From: Thiodiazotropha sp040507225
Lineage (GTDB): Bacteria; Pseudomonadota; Gammaproteobacteria; Chromatiales; Chromatiaceae
NCBI GenBank assembly: GCA_040507225.1
Contig: JBEVVG010000001.1
Span: 868,001-932,000 of the forward strand
Direction: 5' to 3'
Length of the DNA stretch: 64,000 bases
The notes under the pieces were generated by a model, which made no database searches, was not told where the DNA came from, and saw only the letters and a program-made list of their open reading frames with translations. Numbering within the stretch: the stretch's first letter is position 1; each line of letters starts with the position of its first letter. Below, one piece after another: positions 16,077 to 25,407 of this stretch. The position numbers and the translations under genes are program-made.

Positions 16077-16925
16077 TTAGTCAATCCCCTTGCCGATCCG
16101 CTCCCAGGCGATCGGCGGAAAACCCTCGATGTTGGAATCCCAGTTCATCCAGATACCAAAGGCCTTGCCCACCAGATTGGCTTCAGGGACAAACCCCCAG
16201 CAACGGCTGTCATTGCTGTTGTCCCGGTTGTCACCCATGACGAAATACTGCCCCTCGGGCACCTGGATCGGTCCCTGCCTGAGAATCTGGCAACCCAATG
16301 GAAGATCCGGCGCGAAGGGATTGATCAGGATGCTGTGTTCCACCCCATCGAGATTTTCCAGCGCCACCATGGCACCGTTCATTTGCGCACTGGTGCCGAT
16401 CCCCGTGTATTGACCCACCGGTGTTTGAGGCATGGGTTCGCCGTTTAAGAACACTGTCTTGTTACGGTAATAGATGGTGTCACCCGGGAGACCAATGACC
16501 CGTTTGATATAATCGACGCCAGGTTGCTTGGGGTAGCGAAACACCACAGGATCGCCACGTTGAGGCTCCCCGAGCTCCAGGACCTTGGCATTGATTACCG
16601 GTAAACGGATGCCGTAGCTGAACTTGTTGACCAGGATGAAATCACCCACCAGGAGGGTTGGCATCATGGAGCCGGAAGGAATGCGGAAGGGCTCGACGAG
16701 AAACGAGCGTAGTACCAGTACGACGAAGATGACAGGAAAAAACGATTTCGAATACTCGACAATCAAGGGTTCCTTGACAGCCGCCGTTTCGTCGATATCC
16801 AGCCCTTCAGACTCCTGAGGCGTCTGCGCATTGCGTTTATTGGCGAAAAACAGGCTGTCGACCAGCCAGATGCCGCCCGTCAGGGCGCTGGCGATGACGA
16901 GAAATGTTGGAAAATCGAAATTCAT
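16077..16925 (-). CDS. lepB: Signal peptidase I
   Basis: This 282-residue inner-membrane serine protease removes signal peptides from secreted proteins. It has two N-terminal TM helices, the catalytic Ser in IPSGSMMPTLLVGD, and the catalytic Lys in GDPVVFRYPKQPGVDYIKRVIGLPGD. The conserved box E is GDNRDNSNDSR-x-WG. It sits between lepA and the DUF4845 gene in the standard order. Confidence 0.95.
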   Translation of the reverse strand: MNFDFPTFLVIASALTGGIWLVDSLFFANKRNAQTPQESEGLDIDETAAVKEPLIVEYSKSFFPVIFVVLVLRSFLVEPFRIPSGSMMPTLLVGDFILVNKFSYGIRLPVINAKVLELGEPQRGDPVVFRYPKQPGVDYIKRVIGLPGDTIYYRNKTVFLNGEPMPQTPVGQYTGIGTSAQMNGAMVALENLDGVEHSILINPFAPDLPLGCQILRQGPIQVPEGQYFVMGDNRDNSNDSRCWGFVPEANLVGKAFGIWMNWDSNIEGFPPIAWERIGKGID

Positions 16926-17045
16926 GGTTTACTCGCTTCCTCTCTTGCTCGCGTGCTGTGCTGATTCAATTGACACTCCGGCTCCTGTTCCCGACAGGGA
17001 ACCTGCAGGATCTGCGTATTACATCCAACAGAATCGGACAGCCCG

Positions 17046-18851
17046 CTAATTATCCTTCCCCACCTGAAGTACGGCAAGGAAGGCATCCTGGGGGATCTCG
17101 ACCTTTCCGACCTGCTTCATTCGTTTCTTGCCCGCCTTCTGCTTCTCAAGCAGCTTGCGCTTACGGGTGATATCACCCCCGTAACACTTGGCGGTCACAT
17201 TCTTGCGCAAGGCTTTTACCGTGGTACGGGCAATGATCTTGCTGCCGATGGCCGCCTGTATTGCCACTTCGAACATCTGCCTGGGAATCAGTTCTTTCAT
17301 CTTCGAGGTCAGATCGCGGCCGCGAAACTGTGCCTGGTCGCGATGCACGATTAAGGACAGGGCATCAACCCGCTCCCCGTTGATGAGAATATCCAGTTTC
17401 ACCAGAGGTGCGGCCTGGAAATGGGTGAACTCGTACTCGAAAGAGGCATATCCGCGACTGACTGACTTGAGGCGGTCGAAAAAGTCCAGCACCACCTCGT
17501 TCATGGGCAATTCGTAACTCAACTGCACCTGACCCGCCAGGTACTGGAGATTCTTCTGCGTACCCCGTTTCTCGATACACAGAGTGATTACGTTACCCAG
17601 GAAATCCTGAGGCACCAGGATGGTGGCCAGAATGATCGGCTCCCGCACCTCCTGCAGCTTGGCGGGATCCGGCAGCGCGGCAGGATTCTCGATATGAACC
17701 ACTTCACCGTCGGTCATCACCAGTTCGTAGACCACTGAAGGCGCGGTGGTAATCAGGTCGAGATCGTATTCCCGCTCCAGTCGCTCCTGGACGATTTCCA
17801 TATGCAGCATACCCAGAAAGCCGCAGCGAAAACCGAAACCCAGCGCCTGGGAGGTTTCCGGCTCGTAGTGCAGTGCCGCGTCATTCAGACGCAACTTCTG
17901 CAGTGCGTCCCGCAGGTCTTCGTAATCGTCGGAACTGACCGGATAGAGACCGGAAAAGACCCGCGGATGCATCTCCTTGAACCCTGGCAGAGCCTTGTCC
18001 GCCTGGCGGTTTTCGAGCGTGATGGTATCTCCCACCGGCGCACCATCGATCTCCTTGATGCCGGCGATCACATAGCCGACCTCCCCGGCCCGCAACTGTG
18101 CCCTGTCGAGCTGCTTGGGTGTAAAAACGCCCACCTTCTCCACCTGAAAGACCCGCCCTGTGGACATCACGCGCATCTTGTCCTTGGGTTTGAGGGTGCC
18201 ATTCATCACCCGGATCAGGGATATGACCCCGACATAGGAATCGAACCAGGAATCGATGATCAGGGCCTGCAACGGGGCCTCGGAGTCACCGCCGGGTGGC
18301 GGTATCGTATCCACAAGCTGCTCAAGCAGCTCAGTAATGCCCAGGCCGGTCTTGGCGCTGACGCGAATCGCGTGTGAGGCGTCCAGACCGATAATCTCCT
18401 CGATCTCCTGGATCACCCGATCCGGTTCCGCGGACGGCAGGTCGATCTTGTTGAGTACCGGAAGCACCTCCAAACCCTGTTCGATCGCGGTATAACAGTT
18501 GGCGACACTCTGGGCCTCGACCCCCTGCGCCGCATCCACCACCAGCAGGGCGCCCTCGCAAGCCGCCAATGAGCGGGACACCTCGTAGGAGAAGTCCACG
18601 TGTCCCGGGGTATCGATGAAGTTGAGCTGATAGACCTGCCCGTCCTGCGCGGAATAGTCGAGGGTCACGCTCTGGGCTTTGATGGTTATTCCCCGCTCAC
18701 GCTCAAGATCCATCGAATCACAGACCTGTTCCGCCATCTCCCGGTCACTCAATCCGCCACAGGTCTGGATGAACCGGTCCGCGATGGTGGATTTGCCATG
18801 ATCGATATGCGCGATGATGGAGAAATTACGAATGTGTTGCAGGTCAGCCAT
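17046..18851 (-). CDS. lepA: Elongation factor 4 (LepA)
   Basis: The chosen ATG at 18851 gives 601 residues beginning MADLQHIRNFSIIAHIDHGK, the canonical start; the open frame further upstream crosses a terminator and is not coding. G1 is AHIDHGKST, G3 DTPGHVDF and G4 NKIDLP. The LepA-specific C-terminal domain ends in KRKLLEKQKAGKKRMK. It is a ribosome-associated back-translocase/biogenesis GTPase. Its ribosome site is weak (GAG 6 nt before ATG), and a strong hairpin with a T-run lies 30 nt upstream. Confidence 0.96.
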   Translation of the reverse strand: MADLQHIRNFSIIAHIDHGKSTIADRFIQTCGGLSDREMAEQVCDSMDLERERGITIKAQSVTLDYSAQDGQVYQLNFIDTPGHVDFSYEVSRSLAACEGALLVVDAAQGVEAQSVANCYTAIEQGLEVLPVLNKIDLPSAEPDRVIQEIEEIIGLDASHAIRVSAKTGLGITELLEQLVDTIPPPGGDSEAPLQALIIDSWFDSYVGVISLIRVMNGTLKPKDKMRVMSTGRVFQVEKVGVFTPKQLDRAQLRAGEVGYVIAGIKEIDGAPVGDTITLENRQADKALPGFKEMHPRVFSGLYPVSSDDYEDLRDALQKLRLNDAALHYEPETSQALGFGFRCGFLGMLHMEIVQERLEREYDLDLITTAPSVVYELVMTDGEVVHIENPAALPDPAKLQEVREPIILATILVPQDFLGNVITLCIEKRGTQKNLQYLAGQVQLSYELPMNEVVLDFFDRLKSVSRGYASFEYEFTHFQAAPLVKLDILINGERVDALSLIVHRDQAQFRGRDLTSKMKELIPRQMFEVAIQAAIGSKIIARTTVKALRKNVTAKCYGGDITRKRKLLEKQKAGKKRMKQVGKVEIPQDAFLAVLQVGKDN

Positions 18852-18872
18852 AGCGCTCTGAATTCTACCCGA

Positions 18873-18902
18873 AAAAAGAGAAACGCCCCGTCCGGGGCGT
18901 TT
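18873..18902 (-). terminator. Terminator between the glutaredoxin gene and lepA
   Basis: On the minus strand AAACGCCCCG-GA-CGGGGCGTTT is a perfect 10-bp stem with a 2-nt loop, followed by CTCTTTTTT. It terminates transcription from mucD and the glutaredoxin gene. It lies only 30 nt before the lepA start codon, so transcripts reaching lepA must start within that gap or read through the hairpin. Confidence 0.85.
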
Positions 18903-19076
18903 CAAAGATATCTTGAAGCCACAAATCTGTTCCGGTTCCATTCGACGAGAATCACCGGGGGAATCCGTTAAAACCGGTTTCAGCGCCGCCGACAAGGGTC
19001 TGCAACAGGGTAACCGGATACCCGGCGCCCCCCGTGCGCGACCCGATACGAGGCGCATCCGCGGAATCATATCAAA

Positions 19077-19331
19077 TCATGGGCCCTGCAAATAGCTCAG
19101 GAGCCGCTTCGGATCGAGGTAATACTCGCTCAGACACTCCCCCTGCGCACCCAGCAACAGAGGGATACGCTGGCCAAAACGCTGCTTCAAATCAGCATCC
19201 TGATCGACGTCCACCTCGGTGACCCCGAAACCATGGGTGTGCTGAAGCTCGCCGAGAAGCTCGCGCATATCATCACACAGATGACAACCTTCCCGGTGAT
19301 AAAACCTGACCTGCCGCGCACCGGTCACCAC
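19077..19331 (-). CDS. Glutaredoxin-like protein (DUF836 family)
   Basis: This thioredoxin-fold mini protein has a CHLC redox motif in REGCHLCDDM near its N-terminus, followed by VDVDQDADLKQRFGQRIPLLL with the cis-proline loop. The frame is open to 19445, over the end of mucD. The GTG at 19331, just past the mucD stop, gives 84 residues matching family size. The same small gene often lies next to lepA or mucD. Its redox partner is unknown. Confidence 0.8.
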   Translation of the reverse strand: MVTGARQVRFYHREGCHLCDDMRELLGELQHTHGFGVTEVDVDQDADLKQRFGQRIPLLLGAQGECLSEYYLDPKRLLSYLQGP

Positions 19332-19368
19332 TGGCCCCGTCTGCCAATGTCTCTCATGGGCGGGATCG

Positions 19369-20805
19369 TTAACGGGAAGGTACCCGCAGGGCGAGGAAAA
19401 TCGGTCCCGTTTCCCGGTACACCAGCAACGCCACAGTCTTGTCACCCGGCAGCTCTTTCACCAGCTCATTGAACTGCTCCACGGTTTCGATATTCGTATT
19501 GTTGACCATGGTGATCACGTCGCCGGACTGAACCCCGGCCTCGCGTGCTGACTGACCGCTCACCGAGTCGACCAGAACACCTTTGCCATCGGGCAGACTG
19601 AGCTGCTCGCGCAACGCCTGGGGAATTTCAGAAACCATCAGGCCCAGGCGGTTCTGTGAAACTCTGGGTGAGGGTTTGTGTGACATGGCGAAGGGTTCCT
19701 GATCCGGCAACTCACCGATCCTGACCTTGAGATTCATAACCTTGCCGTTGCGCAGGATCTCGACATCGCTGGCTTTGTCGATGTCGCTGCGGCCGACCAG
19801 TGGCGGCAATTCCGAAGAGGTATTGATGACAATCCCGTTGAACGCCAGAATCACATCCCCCACCTTGATGCCCGCTGCCTCGGAGGGACTGTCGGGCAGA
19901 ACTCGGGCAATCAGCGCGCCGCGGGGCTGATCCATGCCGAAACTTTCCGCCAGGTCGCTGGTCACGTCCTGAATCAGCACCCCCAGCCAGCCACGGGTCA
20001 CATGACCCCGGGTCTTGAGCTGATTCGCCACATTCATGGCCATTTCAATGGGAATCGCAAATGAGAGTCCCATGAATCCCCCGGATCGGCTGTAGATCTG
20101 GGAATTCACTCCGACCACCTCGCCCTGCATGTTGAACAGGGGCCCCCCGGAATTGCCGGGGTTGATGGCGACATCCGTCTGGATGAACGGTACATAGTTT
20201 TCACTCGGCAGACTGCGCCCCTTGGCGCTGACAATCCCCGCGGTTACGGAATGATCGAATCCGAAGGGAGAACCAATCGCCAGCACCCACTCGCCGACGC
20301 GCAACGCCTCCGGATCTCCTATCGTCACCACGGGAAGATCATCAGCCTCGATCTTGATCAGCGCGATATCGCTGCGCTCGTCACGACCGACCACCTCCGC
20401 GATGAATTCACGCCGGTCGTTCATCCGCACCAGGATCTCGTCGGCATCATCCACCACATGGTTGTTGGTCAGGATATAGCCATCCCCGGAAATGATGAAT
20501 CCGGATCCCAGTGAGCGTTTTTCCGGCTCCGCATCCGGCATATTGAAACCATGGTTGCCGAAGAAGCGCTTCATCAGATCGCTGAGCGGGCTGTCTTCCG
20601 GAAGATCCTGCAAATCGGGCACATTGAAAGGCATCATGCCCCGGCCGCTGGTGGTACGCTTGGTGCTGATATTCACCACCGCCGGTGCATTCTGCTCCAC
20701 CAGGTCGGCAAAGTTCGGCAATTCCGCGGCGCGCGCCGGCAGCATGGCCAGCCATGCCAGACAGATCAATGTTAGAAGTTTGCTCAAATCGTTTATGTTT
20801 CTCAC
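19369..20805 (-). CDS. mucD: Periplasmic serine protease of the DegP/HtrA family (MucD)
   Basis: The 478-residue precursor has a signal peptide ending near ARAAELPNF. The trypsin-like domain has the triad H116 (TNNHVV), D146 (RSDIAL) and S219 (NPGNSGGP). Two PDZ domains follow (about residues 265-360 and 380-475). It degrades misfolded periplasmic and outer-membrane proteins and restrains the RpoE response. It lies downstream of rpoE-rseABC as in Pseudomonas, so it probably belongs to that regulon. Confidence 0.95.
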   Translation of the reverse strand: MRNINDLSKLLTLICLAWLAMLPARAAELPNFADLVEQNAPAVVNISTKRTTSGRGMMPFNVPDLQDLPEDSPLSDLMKRFFGNHGFNMPDAEPEKRSLGSGFIISGDGYILTNNHVVDDADEILVRMNDRREFIAEVVGRDERSDIALIKIEADDLPVVTIGDPEALRVGEWVLAIGSPFGFDHSVTAGIVSAKGRSLPSENYVPFIQTDVAINPGNSGGPLFNMQGEVVGVNSQIYSRSGGFMGLSFAIPIEMAMNVANQLKTRGHVTRGWLGVLIQDVTSDLAESFGMDQPRGALIARVLPDSPSEAAGIKVGDVILAFNGIVINTSSELPPLVGRSDIDKASDVEILRNGKVMNLKVRIGELPDQEPFAMSHKPSPRVSQNRLGLMVSEIPQALREQLSLPDGKGVLVDSVSGQSAREAGVQSGDVITMVNNTNIETVEQFNELVKELPGDKTVALLVYRETGPIFLALRVPSR

Positions 20806-20899
20806 CTAACGACTCCCGTTGCAATGAGGCCCGCAGAACACGGGATTAGGACGTGTGGGGATACTGCAGGCATGCAGCAACGCATGGGGTTGCGCCCAC

Positions 20900-21370
20900 T
20901 CAGACAAAGCCGACCCGGGTCTGATCGGCGCGGCGCAGTATCACGGCCTGGTATTCCGGATCCCGGGATCTGTTACGGGAAAACCAACGCAGCACCCAGA
21001 ATCCGGCCATCAGCCCCGACAGTCCCCCGATGATCTGGGGAAGTTCCCCCTGAATGACGAGGTAACGCTGCGCCCATGAATCGATGACGATCGCACCGGC
21101 GATCATCCCGATGAGGGGCATCAGATAGGCCAACAGGGAAATCTTCACCAAGGCGCGTTCCTGAACACCGATGACGACCTGTTCTCCGGGCCTGACATCC
21201 AGGGTGTTGAGCACCCGCAGTTCGTTGTCGCGCCGTTTGAACAAGCCGGCCAGCACCGAGGTGCTGCAACCACCCGCACTCTGACAGGATCCGCAAGCTG
21301 CCTGTTGCTGGGTCTCCACCACCGCGAAATCACCCTCCACGCGGACGATCCGGGCGGTCTCCTCAATCAT
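20900..21370 (-). CDS. rseC: SoxR-reducing system protein RseC / MucC
   Basis: The 156-residue membrane protein has an N-terminal domain with a cysteine cluster (CGSCQSAGGCSTS) and two TM helices (about residues 83-103 and 112-132). The ATG at 21370 overlaps the rseB stop by 8 bp and gives MIEETARIVRV, the usual start; an upstream extension lies inside rseB. RseC modulates the sigma-E response in Pseudomonas (MucC) and belongs to the SoxR-reducing complex in E. coli. Confidence 0.88.
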   Translation of the reverse strand: MIEETARIVRVEGDFAVVETQQQAACGSCQSAGGCSTSVLAGLFKRRDNELRVLNTLDVRPGEQVVIGVQERALVKISLLAYLMPLIGMIAGAIVIDSWAQRYLVIQGELPQIIGGLSGLMAGFWVLRWFSRNRSRDPEYQAVILRRADQTRVGFV

Positions 21371-22376
21371 GACCGGGATTGAGCTGCATGCCTTGAACCA
21401 CGCCAAGAATGGTGACCGCTGGTACTTCACCCACCGCGGTCACCTGAAACCCCTGGACCTGTCCGCCCCAGGCGTTGACCGCACCTAACCGGGATACTCC
21501 GCTGAAGGCCTCATCGCGGGTCTCCGGTTCGACGAATACAGAGAGGGATCCCAGTCCGTCACTGAACACGTACTGTTCGATCGGGCTCTCTTTCGCAGCG
21601 TCGTGAAGCAGATGCTGCATACTCAAATGAAAACCGGGCGGCAGCCGGGTAAAATGCCAACGGCTGCTCGAGGGTTGGGTGAGATCGACGCTCTCCCCTT
21701 CATGGCTTTTCAGCCGGTAGGTGTAGAGCGACTCCCGCTTGTGTATGTCATTGATCTCCGCAACCCCAATCTGCAGCTCGGTGAACAGGGTCTGCTCCAC
21801 GGGCTCCGCCCGCTCATTCATCAAATCCGACTTCAACGGCAATCCGCTCTCGATGTCCAGGTAGAACCGATACCCGTAGCGTAACCGGTCGTTGGGCATG
21901 ATCATCACCACTTGTGCGGCGCGGTCAGTCATGCGGGTCTGCCCGGCCTTGCGGAAGGTATAATGATCCTCGAGTTGCTGCAGGTCTTCGGGCAGGATGT
22001 TGAGGAACTTGGAGCTGGGTGAGCGCCGGTCGATCGAGACCTCGTTGGTCTCGGGCATCACGCAGGTCACCGACTCGTCATCCCGGATCACCTCCCGGGG
22101 TGTGCCGTTGAGTGATACCAGGCTTTCCCGCACCCGGTCACCCTCCACTGCGTGAGCGATCTTCATGATCTCCAGCTGGTTGTCATGGAGGTAGACAAAG
22201 GTCCCCTGATAATTGAGTTTCTGAACCGCAGTCATCATGCGTTCCAGCCACTGCTTGGCGGTACGCTCCTGATCGGCGTGCAACTGCGGCGCGATACTCA
22301 ACAGCAGCAGACCGCTCAGCAGCAGTCTGTGCAGTACAACGGGGGTTGGCAGAGCACTTATCCGGGGGTTATTCAC
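21363..22376 (-). CDS. rseB: Sigma-E regulatory protein RseB / MucB
   Basis: The 337-residue precursor has a signal peptide (LLLSGLLLLSIAPQLHA) and the RseB fold: an N-terminal lipoprotein-sensing domain starting LNYQGTFVYLHDNQLEIMKI and a C-terminal domain with PSSSRWHFTRLPPGF. In the periplasm it binds RseA and shields it from DegS cleavage. Its start coincides with the rseA stop, so the two are cotranslated. Confidence 0.92.
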   Translation of the reverse strand: MNNPRISALPTPVVLHRLLLSGLLLLSIAPQLHADQERTAKQWLERMMTAVQKLNYQGTFVYLHDNQLEIMKIAHAVEGDRVRESLVSLNGTPREVIRDDESVTCVMPETNEVSIDRRSPSSKFLNILPEDLQQLEDHYTFRKAGQTRMTDRAAQVVMIMPNDRLRYGYRFYLDIESGLPLKSDLMNERAEPVEQTLFTELQIGVAEINDIHKRESLYTYRLKSHEGESVDLTQPSSSRWHFTRLPPGFHLSMQHLLHDAAKESPIEQYVFSDGLGSLSVFVEPETRDEAFSGVSRLGAVNAWGGQVQGFQVTAVGEVPAVTILGVVQGMQLNPGHD

Positions 22377-22948
22377 TACTGCCTGTTCTCATCGTAGCTG
22401 ACGAAATTGGCGAACGGCATGATGCCTTTCATGTTGTTGGTCGGCGACAGCTCCTGGTGATTGACCAGATAAGCATTGAGCCGCGATTCCACCTTCGGCT
22501 TCTTCAGCAGCTCCCAGCGGGTTCCATCATCTGCCACATAGAGCGTATGCGGGCTGCTTGCCTGGCTGGCGGCCACGCTCTGCTGCGGCATGTCAGAGCC
22601 TTCAGGATTGATCATCTGCGGCACCATCACGACCGCTGCGGCGGCCAGGGATGCCGCGACAGCCACCCCGGTATAGGTGTGACGTCGTTTCGATGCGGGG
22701 CGTTTGAACGCGCCCGGGGCGAGGACCACGGGTTCGTCCTGGATGCGTTCGCTGATCGCCTGAGCCAGACCCGGCGCAATCTGCCCGCCGGTTTCACCGC
22801 GCATCACATCGCCAATCAAATGATAACGGGACCATTGTTCCCGGGTCGACGAGTTAACAGACAACTTCTTGATTTCCATTGGTATTTCATTCAATGGGAT
22901 TTCGTCGTCCACGAGTGCGGAAAGTCTTTCAAGCTCTTGCTCAGTCAT
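22376..22948 (-). CDS. rseA: Anti-sigma-E factor RseA / MucA
   Basis: The 190-residue single-pass membrane protein starts MTEQELERLSALVDDE. The N-terminal anti-sigma domain includes WSRYHLIGDVMRGE, and one TM helix lies near residues 93-110 (TGVAVAASLAAAAVVMV) followed by a periplasmic tail. It holds RpoE at the membrane until regulated proteolysis. It starts 18 bp after rpoE. Confidence 0.92.
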   Translation of the reverse strand: MTEQELERLSALVDDEIPLNEIPMEIKKLSVNSSTREQWSRYHLIGDVMRGETGGQIAPGLAQAISERIQDEPVVLAPGAFKRPASKRRHTYTGVAVAASLAAAAVVMVPQMINPEGSDMPQQSVAASQASSPHTLYVADDGTRWELLKKPKVESRLNAYLVNHQELSPTNNMKGIMPFANFVSYDENRQ

Positions 22949-22965
22949 TGTTCGATGCCTGACAT

Positions 22966-23544
22966 TTAGGGTTTCAACAATGGGCTCAGTTTCTTGTCAA
23001 TCGCTTCCCGAGCCCGGAAGATGCGGGACCGCACGGTGCCGACAGGACATTCCATGGCATTTGCGATCTCCTCGTAGCTCATTCCCTCGAGTTCCCTCAG
23101 CACGATGGCGGTTCGCAGATCTTCGGGAAGATCATCAATCGCCTTCTGAACCGTCTGGGAAATCTCCTCCGTGAGTACATGGTTCTCAGGGGTTCCTGTC
23201 TCCTTTAGACGGATGCCCACGTCCATTTGTTCAGCCACTTCCGCCTCAACGTCGTCCGATGGCGGCCGGCGGCCCTGCGCCACGAGGTAGTTTTTCGCGG
23301 TATTGATGGCGATCCGGTACAACCAGGTATAAAAAGCACTGTCACCACGAAACTTGGGAATCGCCCGGTAGGCCTTGATGAAGGCCTCCTGAGTGACATC
23401 CAGCACCTCGTGAGGATCACGGATATAGCGGGAGATCAGATTGGTGATCTTCTGCTGATACTTCAATACCAGCAGGTCAAACGCCTTCTTATCACCTTGT
23501 TGGACTCGAGCAACGAGTTCCTGATCGATTAACCGCTCGCCCAT
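22966..23544 (-). CDS. rpoE: RNA polymerase sigma factor RpoE / AlgU
   Basis: The 192-residue ECF sigma factor starts at the ATG at 23544 (MGERLIDQELVARVQQGD), since the frame upstream has no family similarity. Region 2 reads DVTQEAFIKAYRAIPKFRGDSAFYTWLYRIA. Region 4 has LPEDLRTAIVLRELEGMSYEEIA and a helix-turn-helix GTVRSRIFRAREAI. It directs the envelope stress response. I could not find a convincing sigma-E promoter in the 226 bp before it. Confidence 0.95.
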   Translation of the reverse strand: MGERLIDQELVARVQQGDKKAFDLLVLKYQQKITNLISRYIRDPHEVLDVTQEAFIKAYRAIPKFRGDSAFYTWLYRIAINTAKNYLVAQGRRPPSDDVEAEVAEQMDVGIRLKETGTPENHVLTEEISQTVQKAIDDLPEDLRTAIVLRELEGMSYEEIANAMECPVGTVRSRIFRAREAIDKKLSPLLKP

Positions 23545-23770
23545 CCGGGCCGATACCTCCTCGCGACGGGCACATCCAGTGCACAGTCCCATTGACAGTC
23601 ATGGTTTGGAATAGTTCTGGCAATTCCCGCATCAGTTGATACAAATCATTTACCCGGCTCATTGGTTCAACCAGATTCCAATTTCCGCTAGGATGCAGGG
23701 GTACTGTCCCGACACTTGCACGACGGCAGTACAAACGACATTATCGCCATAAACCACCGAACCCCGCAAT

Positions 23771-25390
23771 ATGACCACCGAATACCTCCACGACGTCCTC
23801 ATTATCGGCAGCGGTGCCGCCGGCCTGAGTCTGGCCTTGCGCCTGAGCGAGGATCTTAAGATCGCCGTGATTTCCAAGAAGGAGTTGGAGGAATCCAACA
23901 CCTACTATGCCCAGGGCGGCATCTCGGTGGTGCTTGACGAGGCGGACAGTATCGCCTCCCATGTCAAGGACACCCTCATCGCGGGCGCCGGACTGTGTGA
24001 CGAAGAGACCGTCCAACTGGTCGTCGAAAACGGCCGGCAGAATATTGAATGGCTGCTCAAGGGTGGGGTCAACTTCACCCGGGACGATACCTCCGCCAGC
24101 AGTGGGGGCTACCACCTGACCCGCGAGGGGGGGCACTCCCACCGCCGGGTGATCCATGCCGCAGACGCCACCGGCCGGGAGGTTGAAACCACCCTCCACA
24201 GCCAGGTCATGGCACGCCCGAACATCGAAGTCTTCGAACACCATATCGCGGTCGACCTGATCACCAGCGAACGCAGTGACCAAAAGATGGCGAAACACTG
24301 TTATGGCGCCTACATCCTCGATCATGAGAATCACCAGGTTGCCACCTTCAAGGCCCGTTTCGTGGTGCTGGCAACCGGTGGCGCGAGCAAGGTCTACCTC
24401 TATACCAGTAATCCGGACGTCTCTACCGGCGACGGGATCGCGATGGCCTGGCGGGCCGGCTGCCGGGTGGCGAACATGGAGTTCATCCAGTTCCATCCCA
24501 CCTGCCTCTACCATCCCGAAGCGAAGAGTTTTCTGATTTCAGAGGCGGTACGTGGGGAAGGCGGCCATCTTATCCTGCCCGACGGAAGTCGTTTCATGCA
24601 TCGTTTCGACGAGCGCGGGGAACTGGCACCCCGGGATATCGTGGCCCGCGCCATCGATCATGAAATGAAACGCATCGGCGCGGACTGCCTGTATCTGGAT
24701 ATCAGCCACAAACCTGCGGCATTCGTCCAGGAGCATTTTCCCACCATCTATCAGCGTTGCCTGGATTTCGGATTCGACATGACCCGCCAGCCGATCCCGG
24801 TGGTACCCGCTGCGCACTACACCTGCGGCGGTATCATGGCCGACCACCAGGCACGCACCGATGTAGCCGGTCTGTATGCGATCGGCGAATGCGCCTATAC
24901 CGGGCTGCACGGTGCCAACCGCATGGCCAGTAACTCCCTGCTGGAATGTCTGGTGTTCGCCGACCTGGCAGCCAGGGACATCCATGCCCTGGTGGAGTCC
25001 ACGCCCCTGCCCTCAACCATCCCCCCTTGGGACGAGAGTCGCGTCACCGAGCCGGATGAGGAGGTCGTGGTTTCCCACAACTGGGACGAATTACGCCATT
25101 TCATGTGGGACTACGTGGGGATCGTCCGTAGCAACAAACGCCTTGTGAGAGCACGTCGCCGTGTGGACCTTCTGCAGCGGGAGATCGTGGAGTATTACAG
25201 CAACTTCCGCGTCAGCATGGACCTCCTGGAGTTGCGCAACCTGGTCGATGTCGCCGATATGATCATCCGCTCCGCACAGTGTCGACGGGAGAGTCGGGGC
25301 CTGCATTTCACCATCGACTTTCCTTACCCGGATGACCGGGTGCAGAGAACCCCAACCATTCTCATCCCGGAGTCCTACTCGCCTTACTGA
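23771..25390 (+). CDS. nadB: L-aspartate oxidase
   Basis: The 539-residue FAD enzyme makes iminoaspartate for NAD synthesis. The FAD loop is DVLIIGSGAAGLSLALRL. The substrate/FAD region has TYYAQGGISVVLD, REGGHSHRRVIHAADATG and TCGGIMADHQ, and HGANRMASNSLLECLVFA completes the flavin site. The C-terminal helical domain is family-typical. It is divergent from rpoE, the usual gammaproteobacterial arrangement. Confidence 0.95.
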   Translation: MTTEYLHDVLIIGSGAAGLSLALRLSEDLKIAVISKKELEESNTYYAQGGISVVLDEADSIASHVKDTLIAGAGLCDEETVQLVVENGRQNIEWLLKGGVNFTRDDTSASSGGYHLTREGGHSHRRVIHAADATGREVETTLHSQVMARPNIEVFEHHIAVDLITSERSDQKMAKHCYGAYILDHENHQVATFKARFVVLATGGASKVYLYTSNPDVSTGDGIAMAWRAGCRVANMEFIQFHPTCLYHPEAKSFLISEAVRGEGGHLILPDGSRFMHRFDERGELAPRDIVARAIDHEMKRIGADCLYLDISHKPAAFVQEHFPTIYQRCLDFGFDMTRQPIPVVPAAHYTCGGIMADHQARTDVAGLYAIGECAYTGLHGANRMASNSLLECLVFADLAARDIHALVESTPLPSTIPPWDESRVTEPDEEVVVSHNWDELRHFMWDYVGIVRSNKRLVRARRRVDLLQREIVEYYSNFRVSMDLLELRNLVDVADMIIRSAQCRRESRGLHFTIDFPYPDDRVQRTPTILIPESYSPY

Positions 25391-25407
25391 GTGACAGTGG
25401 GATGACC

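Noticed and set aside
17046..19070. Longer 674-codon form of LepA
   Set aside because: The extra N-terminus crosses a clear terminator and is not LepA-like; the ATG at 18851 gives the canonical protein.
23545..23770. Sigma-E autoregulatory promoter upstream of rpoE
   Set aside because: GAACTA near 23605 has no correctly spaced -10 partner, so no call is made.
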